In this document: piece by piece, positions 34,560 to 47,637 of the stretch
How the letters are laid out: each line of letters opens with the position of its first letter
Numbering within the stretch: position 1 is the stretch's first letter
Assembly (NCBI GenBank): GCA_907164885.2
Contig: OU015493.1
Span: 119,374,693-119,438,692, forward strand
DNA length: 64,000 bases
Origin: Dolomedes plantarius
Taxonomy: Eukaryota > Arthropoda > Arachnida > Araneae > Dolomedidae
Direction: 5' to 3'
Translations under genes and position numbers: made by a program
The notes under the pieces: generated by a model
The model's input: only the letters and a program-made list of their open reading frames with translations
Database searches by the model: none
What the model was told of the DNA's origin: nothing

Positions 34560-35498
34560 TATATAATTATTATTATTAAAAATATTTTATCAAAGTTGAA
34601 ACAAGTATAATCTAAATATAAAAGTTCTAGAACAACAAATAACAAATATAAACAATTGATTTAAAGATATTATTTAATAAATATTGTAGTATTGAAATGG
34701 AAACTTTAATTTTATCAATATTATATTATAGCCTTTATTTTTATCAATAAAAGAAGTTTTCTTATTACATGTCTTTCTAGGAATTTCACATAGTATCAAT
34801 ACATTTTTTTTAAAAGCAGTTGAAGATCAAACTAAACATCACAACCCAAATTCAGCATTATGCCCTTTCATTCTCCCAGCTGTGACGGAGAGCATGGGGC
34901 ATTTTTTCATATTTTTCTAGAATGTCTCATAAATATGCATAGAAAATCCTAAATGGAAGAAGTTGGTCAGACTTTATGCACTAGAATTGATTCAATTCAA
35001 ATAAAGCAATAAAGGGAAGGATTCGTTTCTCATTTTTCGACACTTATAATTCAATATTTTTTAATTTATTCATCCCAAGATTAATATTTCAGCGAGACTG
35101 CTTTATATTTATTGCAAAAAAGGATCTATAAAGCAAACTAGAGTAAATCAGTGAAGGCCGACTCCTATTAATCAGCTACCTTAGAATGGCTATTTAATAA
35201 AGAGGACTTTCAGAATAAGATATGAGAGACAATATCAAAAGAAAGCCCACATAAACTAATAACCTAAAAGCCAGGGAACACTTGCTTATTAAAAAAATAT
35301 TTTTGAGAGAAAGATAATTAATTTGGAGTTGTTACGTATTTTTGTTGCATTGATGGTTTCCACTATCCTGGAATGGCTGTTACTAAAATGCTTAATTTCA
35401 AAATTCCGACACATACATTACTATTCAGTGTTGCTCAAGGGCAAGAATCAATGATTCACTGAAGTCTGACATAAATACCTGGTTCCTAATTATTAGCA
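34560..35498. other. Intergenic DNA, nothing recognised
   Basis: A+T-rich with no supported feature. Confidence 0.55.
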
Positions 35499-35504
35499 TT
35501 TAAG

Positions 35505-35922
35505 GCTGCTGTGTACTAACCCTATTGGATTCGCTCATCTCAATGTTAACCTATGGGGAAAATATGTCCAAGGATTGCCGACTTGGATTGAAAAATTTAA
35601 AAAAAATTACTGCGTAATAGAGAAAGAAATTTTACACCTTGGGGCATATTTCGTTTTTGTAAAAAAATTAAAATGATATTCTAAAATTTAAATTATTAGG
35701 GGAAAATATCTGGTATAGTGTGTTTCAAACGCTCCAAAATTCCTTTGGTGAACGAAATTTATGAAATTATTCCTGTTGCAAGGTGCAGAAAAGTTCGGGC
35801 TATCTGAAAATGACATATTTAATGGATTATCAGCATTTTATGTAGCTATAAATAATAGGCAAATTTTTTCCATAGGTTAACATTGAGGTGAGCGAATCTA
35901 ATAGGGTTAGTACACAGCAGTC
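35505..35922 (+). mobile_element. Long-inverted-repeat foldback element, copy B
   Basis: Arms of about 60 bp. The left begins GCTGCTGTGTACTAACCCTA; the right, read inward, begins GACTGCTGTGTACTAACCCT. Both continue through TTCGCTCA, CTCAATGTTAACCTATGG. The 6-mer TTTAAG flanks both sides (35499-35504 and 35923-35928). The 418-bp interior is non-coding and matches copy A at 31547-31909 in reverse. The superfamily is not clear: 6 bp is not a usual duplication length for the common DNA transposon groups. Confidence 0.75.
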
Positions 35923-35929
35923 TTTAAGT

Positions 35930-38250
35930 TTGTTTCAGTGGTGGCTATTTGACTTATCTTTAAAGAGTCATTTCATTAAACGACCATTTGAAACGAATGG
36001 AAATCGCATTATGGTAAAGGACCTTATAACAGTGGTAGAGAATAAAGCTTTTATGGAATCGTTTATAAAAGTGAGGAGCACAGAAATGACGAGAATTGTT
36101 ATAGACTTTGATTTAAAATAATCTCCCACTGCAAGAAGATGATCACACATTCTTTCTTCCTGGAATCATTCCCAACTTCCCATAAGCATTTTTCTTTTCA
36201 CTTTACTGCACAATTGACTCATGATAAATATGAGAAACTAGCGTTTTTTTTCACCTGGTATTCTCAACATATTGTTACGAATTTTACGAATATATGGTAA
36301 TCTAGCCAAATATGAGAGTTATCTCCAAATTGACGAGGGATTTGGTGACTTATTTTGGTCGCCAAATTTGGCAATATTTTGCCACATTTAGCGATATGGC
36401 ACCAAATGGTCGCTAACTCGCTTTTTTTTTGACGAGTACCCAAGTAATCCCTAAACCATAGTACTAAGGATATTTGGATCTGATTATTTAAATAAAAATG
36501 AATACGTCAAGTATTTACACAATCTTATACACTGTGATACATATGTATACACCATAAAGATATATATTTAAAATCTGGTTAAAAATCGCTGTTGAAAAAT
36601 TACCAAATCTTTAAAGTACAAAGCAGAAAATGTCTTCATGTAATAGAAATTTATTTGAGTGCCTCTTGCTAAAGGTTATTTTTCACAAAAAACTTTAAAA
36701 AATTCAACTTCAGTCCTTCTTTCTTGAATAGATAGTTGTAAACTCATATTGTCTGTGACACAGACGTAAAAAAAGACAAATAACTGTATTTCATTTCAGT
36801 ATACTGCATCCATGTTTTATGAAATTTGAATCGGCTTATAAAATCACTTTCTCAAAACTTCTCTTGAAATAATGCTTTTTTCTACATGCCTTCAAATTGT
36901 CAACTAAAGGAGATTCAATTAATTTCAATGACACTTTGACATTTTCAAGCTGTTCCAGTCAAAAAAGAAGACTAAGTGAAATTCAAAAATGTACCTGAAA
37001 GGAATTCGAAATGCCTACTTATCTCATTTTGAAAAAACCCCATTATAGAAAAAACATAAAATTTTGAAATAACTATATTTGGAGTTTTTACAAAACGAGA
37101 TGCTTGTATGTTCTTTTTTTTCTATTTCTTTTATAACTATACGTTCAATAAAAATATTTTCTCTTTGGTGAGAAATGTTATCACTGATTTTATTTCATAT
37201 TTTAGAATTGAAAGTATAACGTTTTTAGCAAAAAATTAGCTTCTTTTTCAAAGGAAAGGTAATACAAGTATAACAGAATCATTTATATCACAACCTTCTT
37301 TGGCTACAAAATTTCACATTTTCAGTTACATTTCCGATAAAATACTCACTCATCCAACAAAAATTAGTTGTACAAATTTTAAAGGTAGGCATCTCCAGTG
37401 TACTCCGCATCCATTAACTTAGGTTTCGCCTTTACTATTGGCTCCTTTGAATGCGTTTCTCGACATAAGGTTGAGGATGGTCGATTCGAGATAGCCGTGG
37501 GAATGATTCCAAAATAAAGCCTTTAAATTACAGCAACATATGATCAAAGGTCTTCTGATTCTCCGCAGGTTTTAGATAATTGAAAATAAAAAAAAAGATC
37601 TTCAGGTTATAAGAAATTATTACTTCGATCCCTGAATACTTAAAAATGTGTGAGAGTGATAACACACTAAACAAACTGTAGTAGACCTCAAACAGGGAAT
37701 GAAGATCTAACAAGTGTTGCCGTCAATAGCGCAGTAAGTTTTCTTGAGTGCCCCCAAATTTTGAAGCCCCCTTTGTCCCTTTTAGAACTAGATTCTAGAG
37801 TTTTTTGGCTTAAAATCGAAACCATATTTTTAGTCCTCCCCACCCACCTTCTTTAATCATTTAAGTTCTCAATTTTATGGTTTTTCGACTGTAAGCAAGC
37901 GAAAAACATTTTTTTCTGCAACACAAAGTAATATTCATAAGAGTTGTTCTAGGTATTTTTTACCACTCTATCTGTACATAAACGAAAAGCAACAATAAAG
38001 TTTAATGATTTCTTACGGGGAAGGGTGATTCAACTCATACGCATACTGTTCTGTAGTACTGAGGGAATATTTAAGTCGTTTAACCAAAGAAAATAAAACG
38101 CAGGCAGCATTCTACTTGTATTCTCAAGGTAATTCGCAAGAATATGCGTATGGGTCGCATGTGGCCAAGAGGCCGAATGTTTGACACGTCTGCTACAGAG
38201 TGATAAATTCTTTACTTTAAGTTTTTAGGATTCATCGGTGATGTCATCAT
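35930..38250. other. Intergenic DNA, nothing recognised
   Basis: A+T-rich. Around 36335-36420 there are several words resembling TTGGTCGCCAAATTTGGC, perhaps an old repeat remnant. The 77-codon open frame at 35888-36121 begins inside the foldback and has no motif. Confidence 0.5.
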
Positions 38251-38257
38251 AACTTAA

Positions 38258-39001
38258 GGGGACTCACGACCCTTAAGTCGAGGAAATAAGGCATATTTTC
38301 ATACTTTTTGACTCTTTGTAATTATTTCAATTTACTCCCAATTTTTCTAAATTTTATGTATATGATAAATTGATATACTTATTTTAATAAACAAATTTTC
38401 AACTCTCAAAATATTTTTAAATAATTTTTTTAAAAACTGCTTTAGATATACCTTATTTTTTAAGCATTTTTATTGTATACTGGCTTGCGCGCAGAACTAT
38501 GAAATTAATTTTACACTTAAATGTATAATTCCTGTTTTATATTTAAAATAAATAATTCAAAATACAATTGAACATAAAACATTCAACATTAAAATATTTT
38601 TTCAATTTTTTAAAAACTGCTCAATATATACTTAAAATTTCCTTAAATTTTTGCAATAATTTACTCCTGAAAAAATAACAAAATGTGCAGTGATTGCAGT
38701 AACTCTAGTTCAGACGCAATAAAATAACACGATTATGCAGTGATAAAAAATTTCATGGAATTATGTTTCATAGTTTTTGAGATATCAGTTGCGGAATGAT
38801 TATATTTTGAGAAAAATGAGTTTAAAATTTTTCTTACCATAAACTTGATCAGTAATTAAATATTTAGAATATCAATACCTCCGGAACTAAGCGGAATATT
38901 TTCATGGGATTTGATTTATTTTGTACAGAAATTATCAGGCTTTAACATAATTTTTTTTCAAAAAATCGAATGTTTTAAAGATTTAAGGGTAGTGAGTCCC
39001 C
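38258..39001. mobile_element. TTAA-flanked MITE
   Basis: Left end GGGGACTCACGACCCTTAAG; right end, read inward, GGGGACTCACTACCCTTAAA, with TTAA on both outer sides (38254-38257 and 39002-39005). TTAA duplications are typical of piggyBac and Kolobok elements. The G-rich start does not match the usual piggyBac terminus, so I leave the superfamily open. The 744-bp interior is A+T-rich and non-coding. Confidence 0.75.
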
Positions 39002-39256
39002 TTAAGGCTTGTACAATACCATTGTCTATAACCATTACAGTCAAACTGTTTTAACAATAATTGACAGACTGTTTAAATAATAATGAAGAATTGGTGAATC
39101 TGAACTGAGTAGATGTATGTAACAACGATGAATTAGATGAAAAACAGTTTCTGACAGTGATGTAAAGAGTAAGACTGTCATAATTAACTGTGTTAGAAAA
39201 CGTGCAAAACTTATAGGAAATGACAACTGTGTTGGTGTTAACATATGTGCTTTTAA

Positions 39257-39391
<135 letters not shown>

Positions 39392-39830
39392 CCCATTACA
39401 TCATGTTCTTAAATTATAACCTGAAAGGAAAAACTAGCTTATATTTACATGGCTGGAGCTAGACTCAGCCTGAAAGGAATCAAATTTAATTTTGGTAGCA
39501 ATCGGGTCGAATCATTTATTAGAGCGACAAAAGTACATAAGTTCATTTCTGAAGGATGGCTCGGAAGAATATCACCTTTCAACATTAAACTTGTGAGAGC
39601 GAGAGGTAGACACGCGACTATTATTTGTAGGGTCAGCAGATTTTGGGGTTTGCGATGGTAACTCATTCCTGAATTCGAACATATACACGTGTAGAAATGC
39701 AAAGGCATGCGATTAATGGGAAGTTCTGTGGCTAAGGATTTTAAAGCGATAAATTAATATTACTAGGCACTGGATTTAGAAAAGGGAGTTTAAATGCTAG
39801 AATGGAGGAAATAATATTTAATATATTACA

Positions 39831-39847
39831 TTATATATATATATTAC

Positions 39848-39911
<64 letters not shown>
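39831..39911. repeat. (TA)n tract in duplication copy 1
   Basis: Longer than the corresponding tract in copy 2 (44634-44690) and interrupted once by ACATTA. Confidence 0.9.
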
Positions 39912-39914
<3 letters not shown>

Positions 39915-39959
39915 TAGACTTCTTTTCCATCATTTTTATTTTTTATGCCGTATATAAAA

Positions 39960-39995
39960 CAGTATAAAAATGTTTATAGAAACATTTTTATACTG
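39960..39995. repeat. Perfect 16-bp-arm hairpin, present only in duplication copy 1
   Basis: CAGTATAAAAATGTTT and its exact reverse complement AAACATTTTTATACTG, separated by ATAG. At the matching place copy 2 has a different perfect hairpin (44760-44798). Confidence 0.9.
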
Positions 39996-42858
39996 ATTAC
40001 CGTATACCGTATAAGAAACAGTTACCTAAGTCATCGTAAATAATAAATTAAATAAAAACTGAAATACTTTGATTTTCTTCACAACAATTGCACGCGTAGA
40101 GTTGGGATGAAATAGAGCAATCTAAACAAGCACATTTTCTGAAGAAAAGTAAGCCATGAAGGATAATAAAAGTTATATTTATAAACTGTTGAACTTTTAA
40201 ATTTGAAGTAAAACAACCATTCTTGGGGCATTACAAAAACTTCTTAAGGTTATACACACTTAATGACCTTTTGTTTTGAAAACATAAAAAAGCGCTTGAA
40301 AAATATAGAACATCAAAGTACCAAGAGTCTTCAGAACGTGTAAGATTAAAAATTTGAAGCTTGAAAATATTTTTGGGAAAACCTTTTTAATTTTTGCAAC
40401 TGTAAGAAATAAAATCTTGTGGGTGAATTTAAAATTGGGTAAATATCAGAAGTTCTTTTCTCAGAAGAAACGGTACTCGTTTACATTTAAATAATATGTT
40501 ACATCATATGTTAATATTAACTAGTTTAATTGAAAAAGAGTTTATTCTGTTATTCAAAGAGAATTAGATATTTAATGAGAATCACAATTACCTATAAAAC
40601 GATAGGCTAAATTACTTATTGACTGATTAAATACTTTAAAATGTTATGACATGTTTCCTCTTTTGAAAAAAAAAGGAATAATTATGATAGTTATAATAAA
40701 CTAATGTTTAAAGTTATGAAACTAATTTATTATTACTTTGGATGGTTTATTTAATTTCACAAAATATCTTGATTATTTAAAAAATGCCCCGAGTATGTAC
40801 TCTGTAGTTTTAGGAATTTTTCAGTTTTTATTCAACAAGAAAAAGCAAAAAGAGTTATTCATGTTGTTATATATTTGAGAAACATTTTGGAACTTTCTTT
40901 TACTACCGCCATATTTCAGAATAAAAGAGACTTATGTTAATTTTGTTCTTATCACGTTTTGCCCCAAAGGCATAAAATGGAGGCCTCGATCAAATCCTGT
41001 GCATTGTAAAGAGATAAAGACAATTTGGCGGCGCCTTGCTTTATTTTGTTTGAAATGTGAGATGTGATTTTACATCTTAAATTTTATCAGGATCATATGA
41101 ACAATTAATTGTTAGGCTACAAATCAAACATAACAATACTCGTTAATCATTTTAAGTAGCGGTCATTATGTAATAAGTATATTTGGAAAAAACGAAAATG
41201 TTTAGTTTAAGCCAATTTACCTAATAGATGATAATTAATAATAGATGAAAGCCAATTCAGATAAATGTTCTGGTGCGAATTGATGTTACATTAAATAAAG
41301 TATTTCAAAATAAGATGAATATGAGGTTTTAAAAAATAATTTTATAGGTTATAAAATTATTAAGTTTGCATGATATATCGATAACTGTCATTTAAATCAA
41401 CTGCTCTGTTTAAAATTATTTCTGTAAGTGTAAAAAATTGAACTTTGTAGTAACCTAATAATACAGTTGATTTGCATCAGTAGTTTTAAAATAATGTTCG
41501 AACATATTAACTCGAATGATAGACCATAAATGGAAAACAAATCCATTGCTACGAACAAGAAATAAGTAGAAACACTTCACGATAGAAGAAATATATAGTA
41601 CTCTGAACCCTCGATTAGTTTCGTTAATTAATTCCCATGAGCCAATTTCCGGAACAGGATTCATATCCGCACGTGTGCATGGAAAACTGGAACACCAAGA
41701 TATTTCAAGACCCAGATATTCAGAAGTTTTAAAGGAATTTACTATGTAGAGTTTCCATATAACGAACTTCCATTTTATGACATTTGAAAAAAAAAAAAGG
41801 ACTCTGAACGACTTTGACAGGTGAATTAAATCTCAGTATTGTGAAAAAAAATTGTTTAATAAGGGTTCTCTTTTCAGTATAGAATCATTTTATATGATTT
41901 AGTTATTAATATATTAATAGTTTCAAGAAAAGGTTTGAGACTTTTGTTCCAATCTGTACAAATGTACAAAAATTTTTAGGAATAAAATGTTTTTTTAACA
42001 AAAACATTTATTTGGAGCGCGACGTGTAAATCTTTATAAATTATAGTTAAAAATGGGAGCATTTAAGTATTTTTTTATTAATGTCATATAAATTAGAGAT
42101 TTTCAGTTTTTCATCTGAAAATAATCTTAGGTTCCTTTAACTGCGAGTTATTGTGACATCAACTAAGGCAATTAGTGTTTTGTTTCAAAACTTTTTATTT
42201 TTAATGCATAGATAATCGAATCAGGGATTACTGGGATATTAGAGAATTTCAAAAAGTTGAATAAGTAAATATTTTTCTCAGTACAAAAGGAGTCCAAAGT
42301 TACTAAATGGCATTACATTAAAACAAAAGATAGACAAGTAGTATTAAATTAAGGAAAGATTATAAGCGTAATTTACCTAACGGTAGATCAATACATTAAA
42401 TGACGTGATTAGAAAGAGATAGATACTTTGAAGAAGATCTGACAAAATATATTATCAGCTCTTTAATGCGATTTAAATATCAATATTACAATTATGTTAA
42501 AGAATCCTTTAATAGCCTTAAAAATACAAGAAAAACAACCTTATTCTATAATATTAGCGTCAGAGGAAAAAAAATAAAAATATATAAATTTTTCATCCTA
42601 TTATTTTAAGTTAATGAAATCTATCACCAAGTTTTAGACTTAGGTGTTGTTTTGTTTTCATAAATATTTTACTTGCAGTATGCGTTGACATTACATTGAG
42701 AGAGTGAATCGGTTTAAGCTAATGTGAGTCATAAACTATATTTAATTTTAGCATAACATGTAATTTAATATTTTGCCCGATTATTATCTTTTTTATGGAA
42801 ATATTTATGCTTAAAGTATGTTAAGAAATAAAATCATAGCACTAATATAATTTGAGAA

Positions 42859-44457
42859 CAGGGCCGGCGCTAGGGGTGGGCAAGCCGGGCCCCTGCCCGG
42901 GGCGGCAACCTTAGGAGGCGGCAAATGGGCTGTAAAATTAACTAGTTTATGAAGAAAATGATTAAACCAACGTTCATCTGAATACTTATGAAAAATTAAT
43001 AGGTGGACTTTTAATAAAATTTGCTTTTAATATGTTTTACGAACTTTTAAGTATAGGTACCCACTCACTTCAAAAATCCTGAAGCATGAGAACGACTTAA
43101 GAAGCTTGAGGTATGTAGTTTTTAAATAAAAACACGTTTTGAAAGATGAGTTGAGTTTTCGTGTATTAAAGACCAAATCCGAAGCCGAACGAAAAATACA
43201 GAGCAATATACGTAGATAAAATAAAATATTTCAAGGAAACCGCTCACAAACATAATAAACTCCCGCTTAAAAATCGCTTAAAAATGTATAAAATAAAAAA
43301 TTACCCTTTTTATTATAATTTAAATAAATGGACACACATACAAAGTGCTGTAAAATAATTTTTTACCGTGTGTTTTAATTGTCGGAACGTATGGGGTCGC
43401 GAAAAACCAGTCATGACAAGCTGTGACACGATTTTTACGCTACTATTATAAAAGGAAAAGAGACAGTTCGATTGTTTTATTTATGCAACAATTGCCTTAC
43501 AGGTTGGTTACTAGTGAAGTAGAGTGCGTTACATACAATTATTATTTGCCGTGAGTTTTTGAAAATTGTGTCATAAAGTGTGTTGTAAAAGTAAGGTGAG
43601 TAGGTAATGATTAAAAAATAGACAGCTTTTCTAAACAAATATTTTTATAGCTTCTACAGGATGTTTTTGGAAAAACTCTCAAATCTGCCAAATTTTTGGC
43701 CACTTCGGTGTTTCATGCAGTAGGATACATCTCCTATGAGGTGTAATTTTCACCCCTCTTATTTAGATAGAGAATATGGGCCGAGTGGCACCTTGTTTTT
43801 AAGGGCTCTTAATTCTTCTTACTACGGTCGATATTTTTATAAATCATTTGAATAGTTTTTGATATATATTTAATTTTAAATTTGCCATGAGCCATTTAAA
43901 AATTATTTTTTAAGCATGTTATCTTTAAATTTTGACTTTTTGCTCGGACACGTCGGTTGTGTTTTGAAGGAAGTAACTTTTCTTTTTATTTTGTTTTTTT
44001 ATATTTATCAACCCATATGAAGGGTAATTTTTACCCCTATTATTTCGATAAAGAAAGTGAGTCAAGTGGCAGCTCATTTTGAAAGGTTTATAATTCTTCT
44101 TACAACTACGTATTTTTTCGAAAATAATATGAGCCAAATAGAAATTATTTCTTTGAGCATGTTACCTAACAGAAATAAGCAAAAGTGCCTTTTTTAAAAA
44201 TAAAATCGATGAGTCCAGGCAAAAAGTAGTTGTCCAGAAAAATATTTTTCCGGCTTATGGTAACTTTGACAGTAAATATTTTAAATCTAACTAAACGATT
44301 CTTCCCCCCCCCCCCCCAAAAAAAAAAAAAAGTAATACAGATATATGTAATACATAAGAAGAATCAAAAGGTAAGTAAAGGTAAGTAAGAACACACAAGG
44401 TACCGATCAACTCATGTTCGCTATAAATAAATGTCAGGGGTAAAAATTAATCCTCAG
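42859..44457. other. 1.6-kb spacer between the duplication copies; possible hAT-like end
   Basis: Begins CAGGGCCGGCGCTAGGGGTG, followed by a G+C-rich palindromic stretch, which resembles a hAT-type terminus, though I found no matching far end. Two imperfect direct repeats of about 170 bp start near 43745 and 44028; both have CACCCCT or TACCCCT, TTATTT, GAGTGGCA or CAAGTGGCA, TTCTTCTTAC and GAGCATGTTA or AAGCATGTTA. TATAAAAG occurs at 43447-43454 and a donor-like GTAAGGTGAGT near 43590, but no exon can be read. C13 and A13 runs lie near 44307. Confidence 0.5.
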
Positions 44458-44632
44458 GATGGTAACCCATTCCTGAATCCGAACATATACACGTGTAGAA
44501 ATGCAAAGGCATGCGATTAATGGGAAGTTCTGTGGCTAAGGATTTTAAAGCGATAAATTAATATTACTAGGCACTGAATTTAGAAAAGGGAGTTTAAATG
44601 CTAGAATGGAGGACATAATATTTAATATATTA

Positions 44633-44692
<60 letters not shown>

Positions 44693-47637
44693 TAGACGAG
44701 AACAATTTTTAATCACATTTCTTTTCCTTCATTTTTATTTTTTTAAGCCGTATAAACCGTATACGGTATACGGTATACTGATTACCGTATACCGTATAAG
44801 AAACAGTTACCTAAGTCATCGTAAATAATAAATTAAATAAAAACTGAAATACTTTGATTTTCTTCACAACAATTGCACGCGTAGAGTTGGGATGAAATAG
44901 AGCAATCTAAACAAGCACATTTTCTGAAGAAAAGTAAGCCATGAAGGATAATAAAAGTTATATTTATAAACTGTTGAACTTTTAAATTTGAAGTAAAACA
45001 ACCATTCTTGGGGCATTACAAAAACTTCTTAAGGTTATACACACTTAATGACCTTTTGTTTTGAAAACATAAAAAAGCGCTTGAAAAATATAGAACATCA
45101 AAGTACCAAGAGTCTTCAGAACGTGTAAGATTAAAAATTTGAAGCTTGAAAATATTTTTGGGAAAACCTTTTTAATTTTTGCAACTGTAAGAAATAAAAT
45201 CTTGTGGGTGAATTTAAAATTGGGTAAATATCAGAAGTTCTTTTCTCAGAAGAAACGGTACTCGTTTACATTTAAATAATATGTTACATCATATGTTAAT
45301 ATTAACTAGTTTAATTGAAAAAGAGTTTATTCTGTTATTCAAAGAGAATTAGATATTTAATGAGAATCACAATTACCTATAAAACGATAGGCTAAATTAC
45401 TTATTGACTGATTAAATACTTTAAAATGTTATGACATGTTTCCTCTTTTGAAAAAAAAAGGAATAATTATGATAGTTATAATAAACTAATGTTTAAAGTT
45501 ATGAAACTAATTTATTATTACTTTGGATGGTTTATTTAATTTCACAAAATATCTTGATTATTTAAAAAATGCCCCGAGTATGTACTCTGTAGTTTTAGGA
45601 ATTTTTCAGTTTTTATTCAACAAGCAAAAGCAAAAAGAGTTATTCATGTTATTATATATTTGAGAAACATTTTGGAACTTTCTTTTACTACCGCCATATT
45701 TCAGAATAAAAGAGACTTATGTTAATTTTGTTCTTATCACGTTTTGCCCCAAAGGCATAAAATGGAGGCCTCGATCAAATCCTGTGCATTGTAAAGAGAT
45801 AAAGACAATTTGGCGGCGCCTTGCTTTATTTTGTTTGAAATGTGAGATGTGATTTTACATCTTAAATTTTATCAGGATCATATGAACAATTAATTGTTAG
45901 GCTACAAATCAAACATAACAATACTCGTTAATCATTTTAAGTAGCGGTCATTATGTAATAAGTATATTTGGAAAAAACGAAAATGTTTAGTTTAAGCCAA
46001 TTTACCTAATAGATGATAATTAATAATAGATGAAAGCCAATTCAGATAAATGTTCTGGTGCGAATTGATGTTACATTAAATAAAGTATTTCAAAATAAGA
46101 TGAATATGAGGTTTTAAAAAATAATTTTATAGGTTATAAAATTATTAAGTTTGCATGATATATCGATAACTGTCATTTAAATCAACTGCTCTGTTTAAAA
46201 TTATTTCTGTAAGTGTAAAAAATTGAACTTTGTAGTAACCTAATAATACAGTTGATTTGCATCAGTAGTTTTAAAATAATGTTCGAACATATTAACTCGA
46301 ATGATAGACCATAAATGGAAAACAAATCCATTGCTACGAACAAGAAATAAGTAGAAACACTTCACGATAGAAGAAATATATAGTACTCTGAACCCTCGAT
46401 TAGTTTCGTTAATTAATTCCCATGAGCCAATTTCCGGAACAGGATTCATATCCGCACGTGTGCACGGAAAACTGGAACACCAAGATATTTCAAGACCCAG
46501 ATATTCAGAAGTTTTAAAGGAATTTACTATGTAGACTTTCCATATAACGAACTTCCATTTTATGACATTTGAAAAAAAAAAGGACTCTGAACGACTTTGA
46601 CAGGTGAATTAAATCTCAGTATTGTGAAAAAAAAATTGTTTAATAAGGGTTCTCTTTTCAGTATAGAATAATTTTATATGATTAGACGGAGATTATAGTT
46701 TCAAGAAAAGGTTTGAGACGTTTTGTTCCAATCTTTACAAATGTGCAAAAGTTTTTGGGAATAAAATGTTTTTTACAAAAACATTTATTTGGAGCGCGAC
46801 GTGTAAATCTTTATAAATTATAGTTAAAAGTGTGAGCATTTAAGCATTTTTTTTTATTAATGTCATATAAATTAGAGATTTTCAGTTTTTCATCTGAAAA
46901 TAATCTTAGGTTCCTTTAACTGCGAGTTATTGTGACATCAACTATGGCAATTAGTGTTTTGTTTCTAAACTTTTTATTTTTAATGCATAGATAATCGACT
47001 CAGTGATTACTGGGATATTAGAGAATTTCAAAAAGTTGAATAAGTAAATATTTTTCTCAGTACAAAAGGAGTCCAAAGTTACTAAATGGCATTACATTAA
47101 AACAAAAGATAGACAAGTAGTATTAAATTAAGGAAAGATTATAAGCGTAATTTACCTAACGGTAGATCAATACATTAAATGACGTGATTAGAAAGAGATA
47201 GATACTTTGAAGAAGATCTGACAAAATATATTATCAGCTCTTTAATGCGATTTAAATATCAATATTACAATTATGTTAAAGAATCCTTTAATAGCCTTAA
47301 AAATACAAGAAAAACAACCTTATTCTATAATATTAGCGTCAGAGGAAAAAAAATAAAAATATATAAATTTTTCATCCTATTATTTTAAGTTAATGAAATC
47401 TATCACCATGTTTTAGACTCAGGTGTTGTTTTGTTTTCATAAATATTTTACTTGCAGTATGCGTTGACATTACATTGAGAGAGTGAATCGGTTTAAGCTA
47501 ATGTGAGTCATAAAATATATTTAATTTTAGTATAACATGTAATTTAATATTTTGCCCGATTATTATCTTTTATATGGAAATATTTATGCTTAAAGTATGT
47601 TAAGAAATAAAATCATAGCACTAATATAATTTGAGAA
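44458..47637 (+). repeat. Large direct duplication, copy 2
   Basis: Direct copy of 39654-42858. Sequence on both outer sides differs from that of copy 1, and I see no short target duplication at either copy, so the limits are defined only by where similarity starts and stops. The (TA)n tract is shorter here, and the AGACGAGAACAATTTTTAATC segment after it is missing from copy 1. Confidence 0.9.
44760..44798. repeat. Perfect 15-bp-arm hairpin, present only in duplication copy 2
   Basis: TATACGGTATACGGT (44760-44774) and its exact reverse complement ACCGTATACCGTATA (44784-44798), with a 9-nt loop. The right arm is also in copy 1, where nothing pairs with it this way. Confidence 0.9.

Larger units (their letters stand above)
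39654..42858 (+). repeat. Large direct duplication, copy 1
   Basis: From GATGGTAACTCATTCCTGAA to CACTAATATAATTTGAGAA this segment repeats at 44458-47637 in the same orientation with only scattered substitutions and small indels. Differences cluster at the (TA)n tract, at the hairpin at 39960-39995, around 41870-41930, and in A runs. No gene or transposon motif is visible inside. A 69-codon minus-strand open frame is identical in both copies, but only because the copies are recent. Confidence 0.9.

Noticed and set aside
39445..39708. Overlapping 70- and 87-codon frames on opposite strands beside the TG microsatellite
   Set aside because: Neither has a recognisable domain, and frames open on both strands suggest composition rather than coding.
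41455..41664. 69-codon minus-strand frame, identical at 46240-46449
   Set aside because: The identity follows from the recent duplication of the whole segment, so it is no evidence of coding. No motif was recognised.
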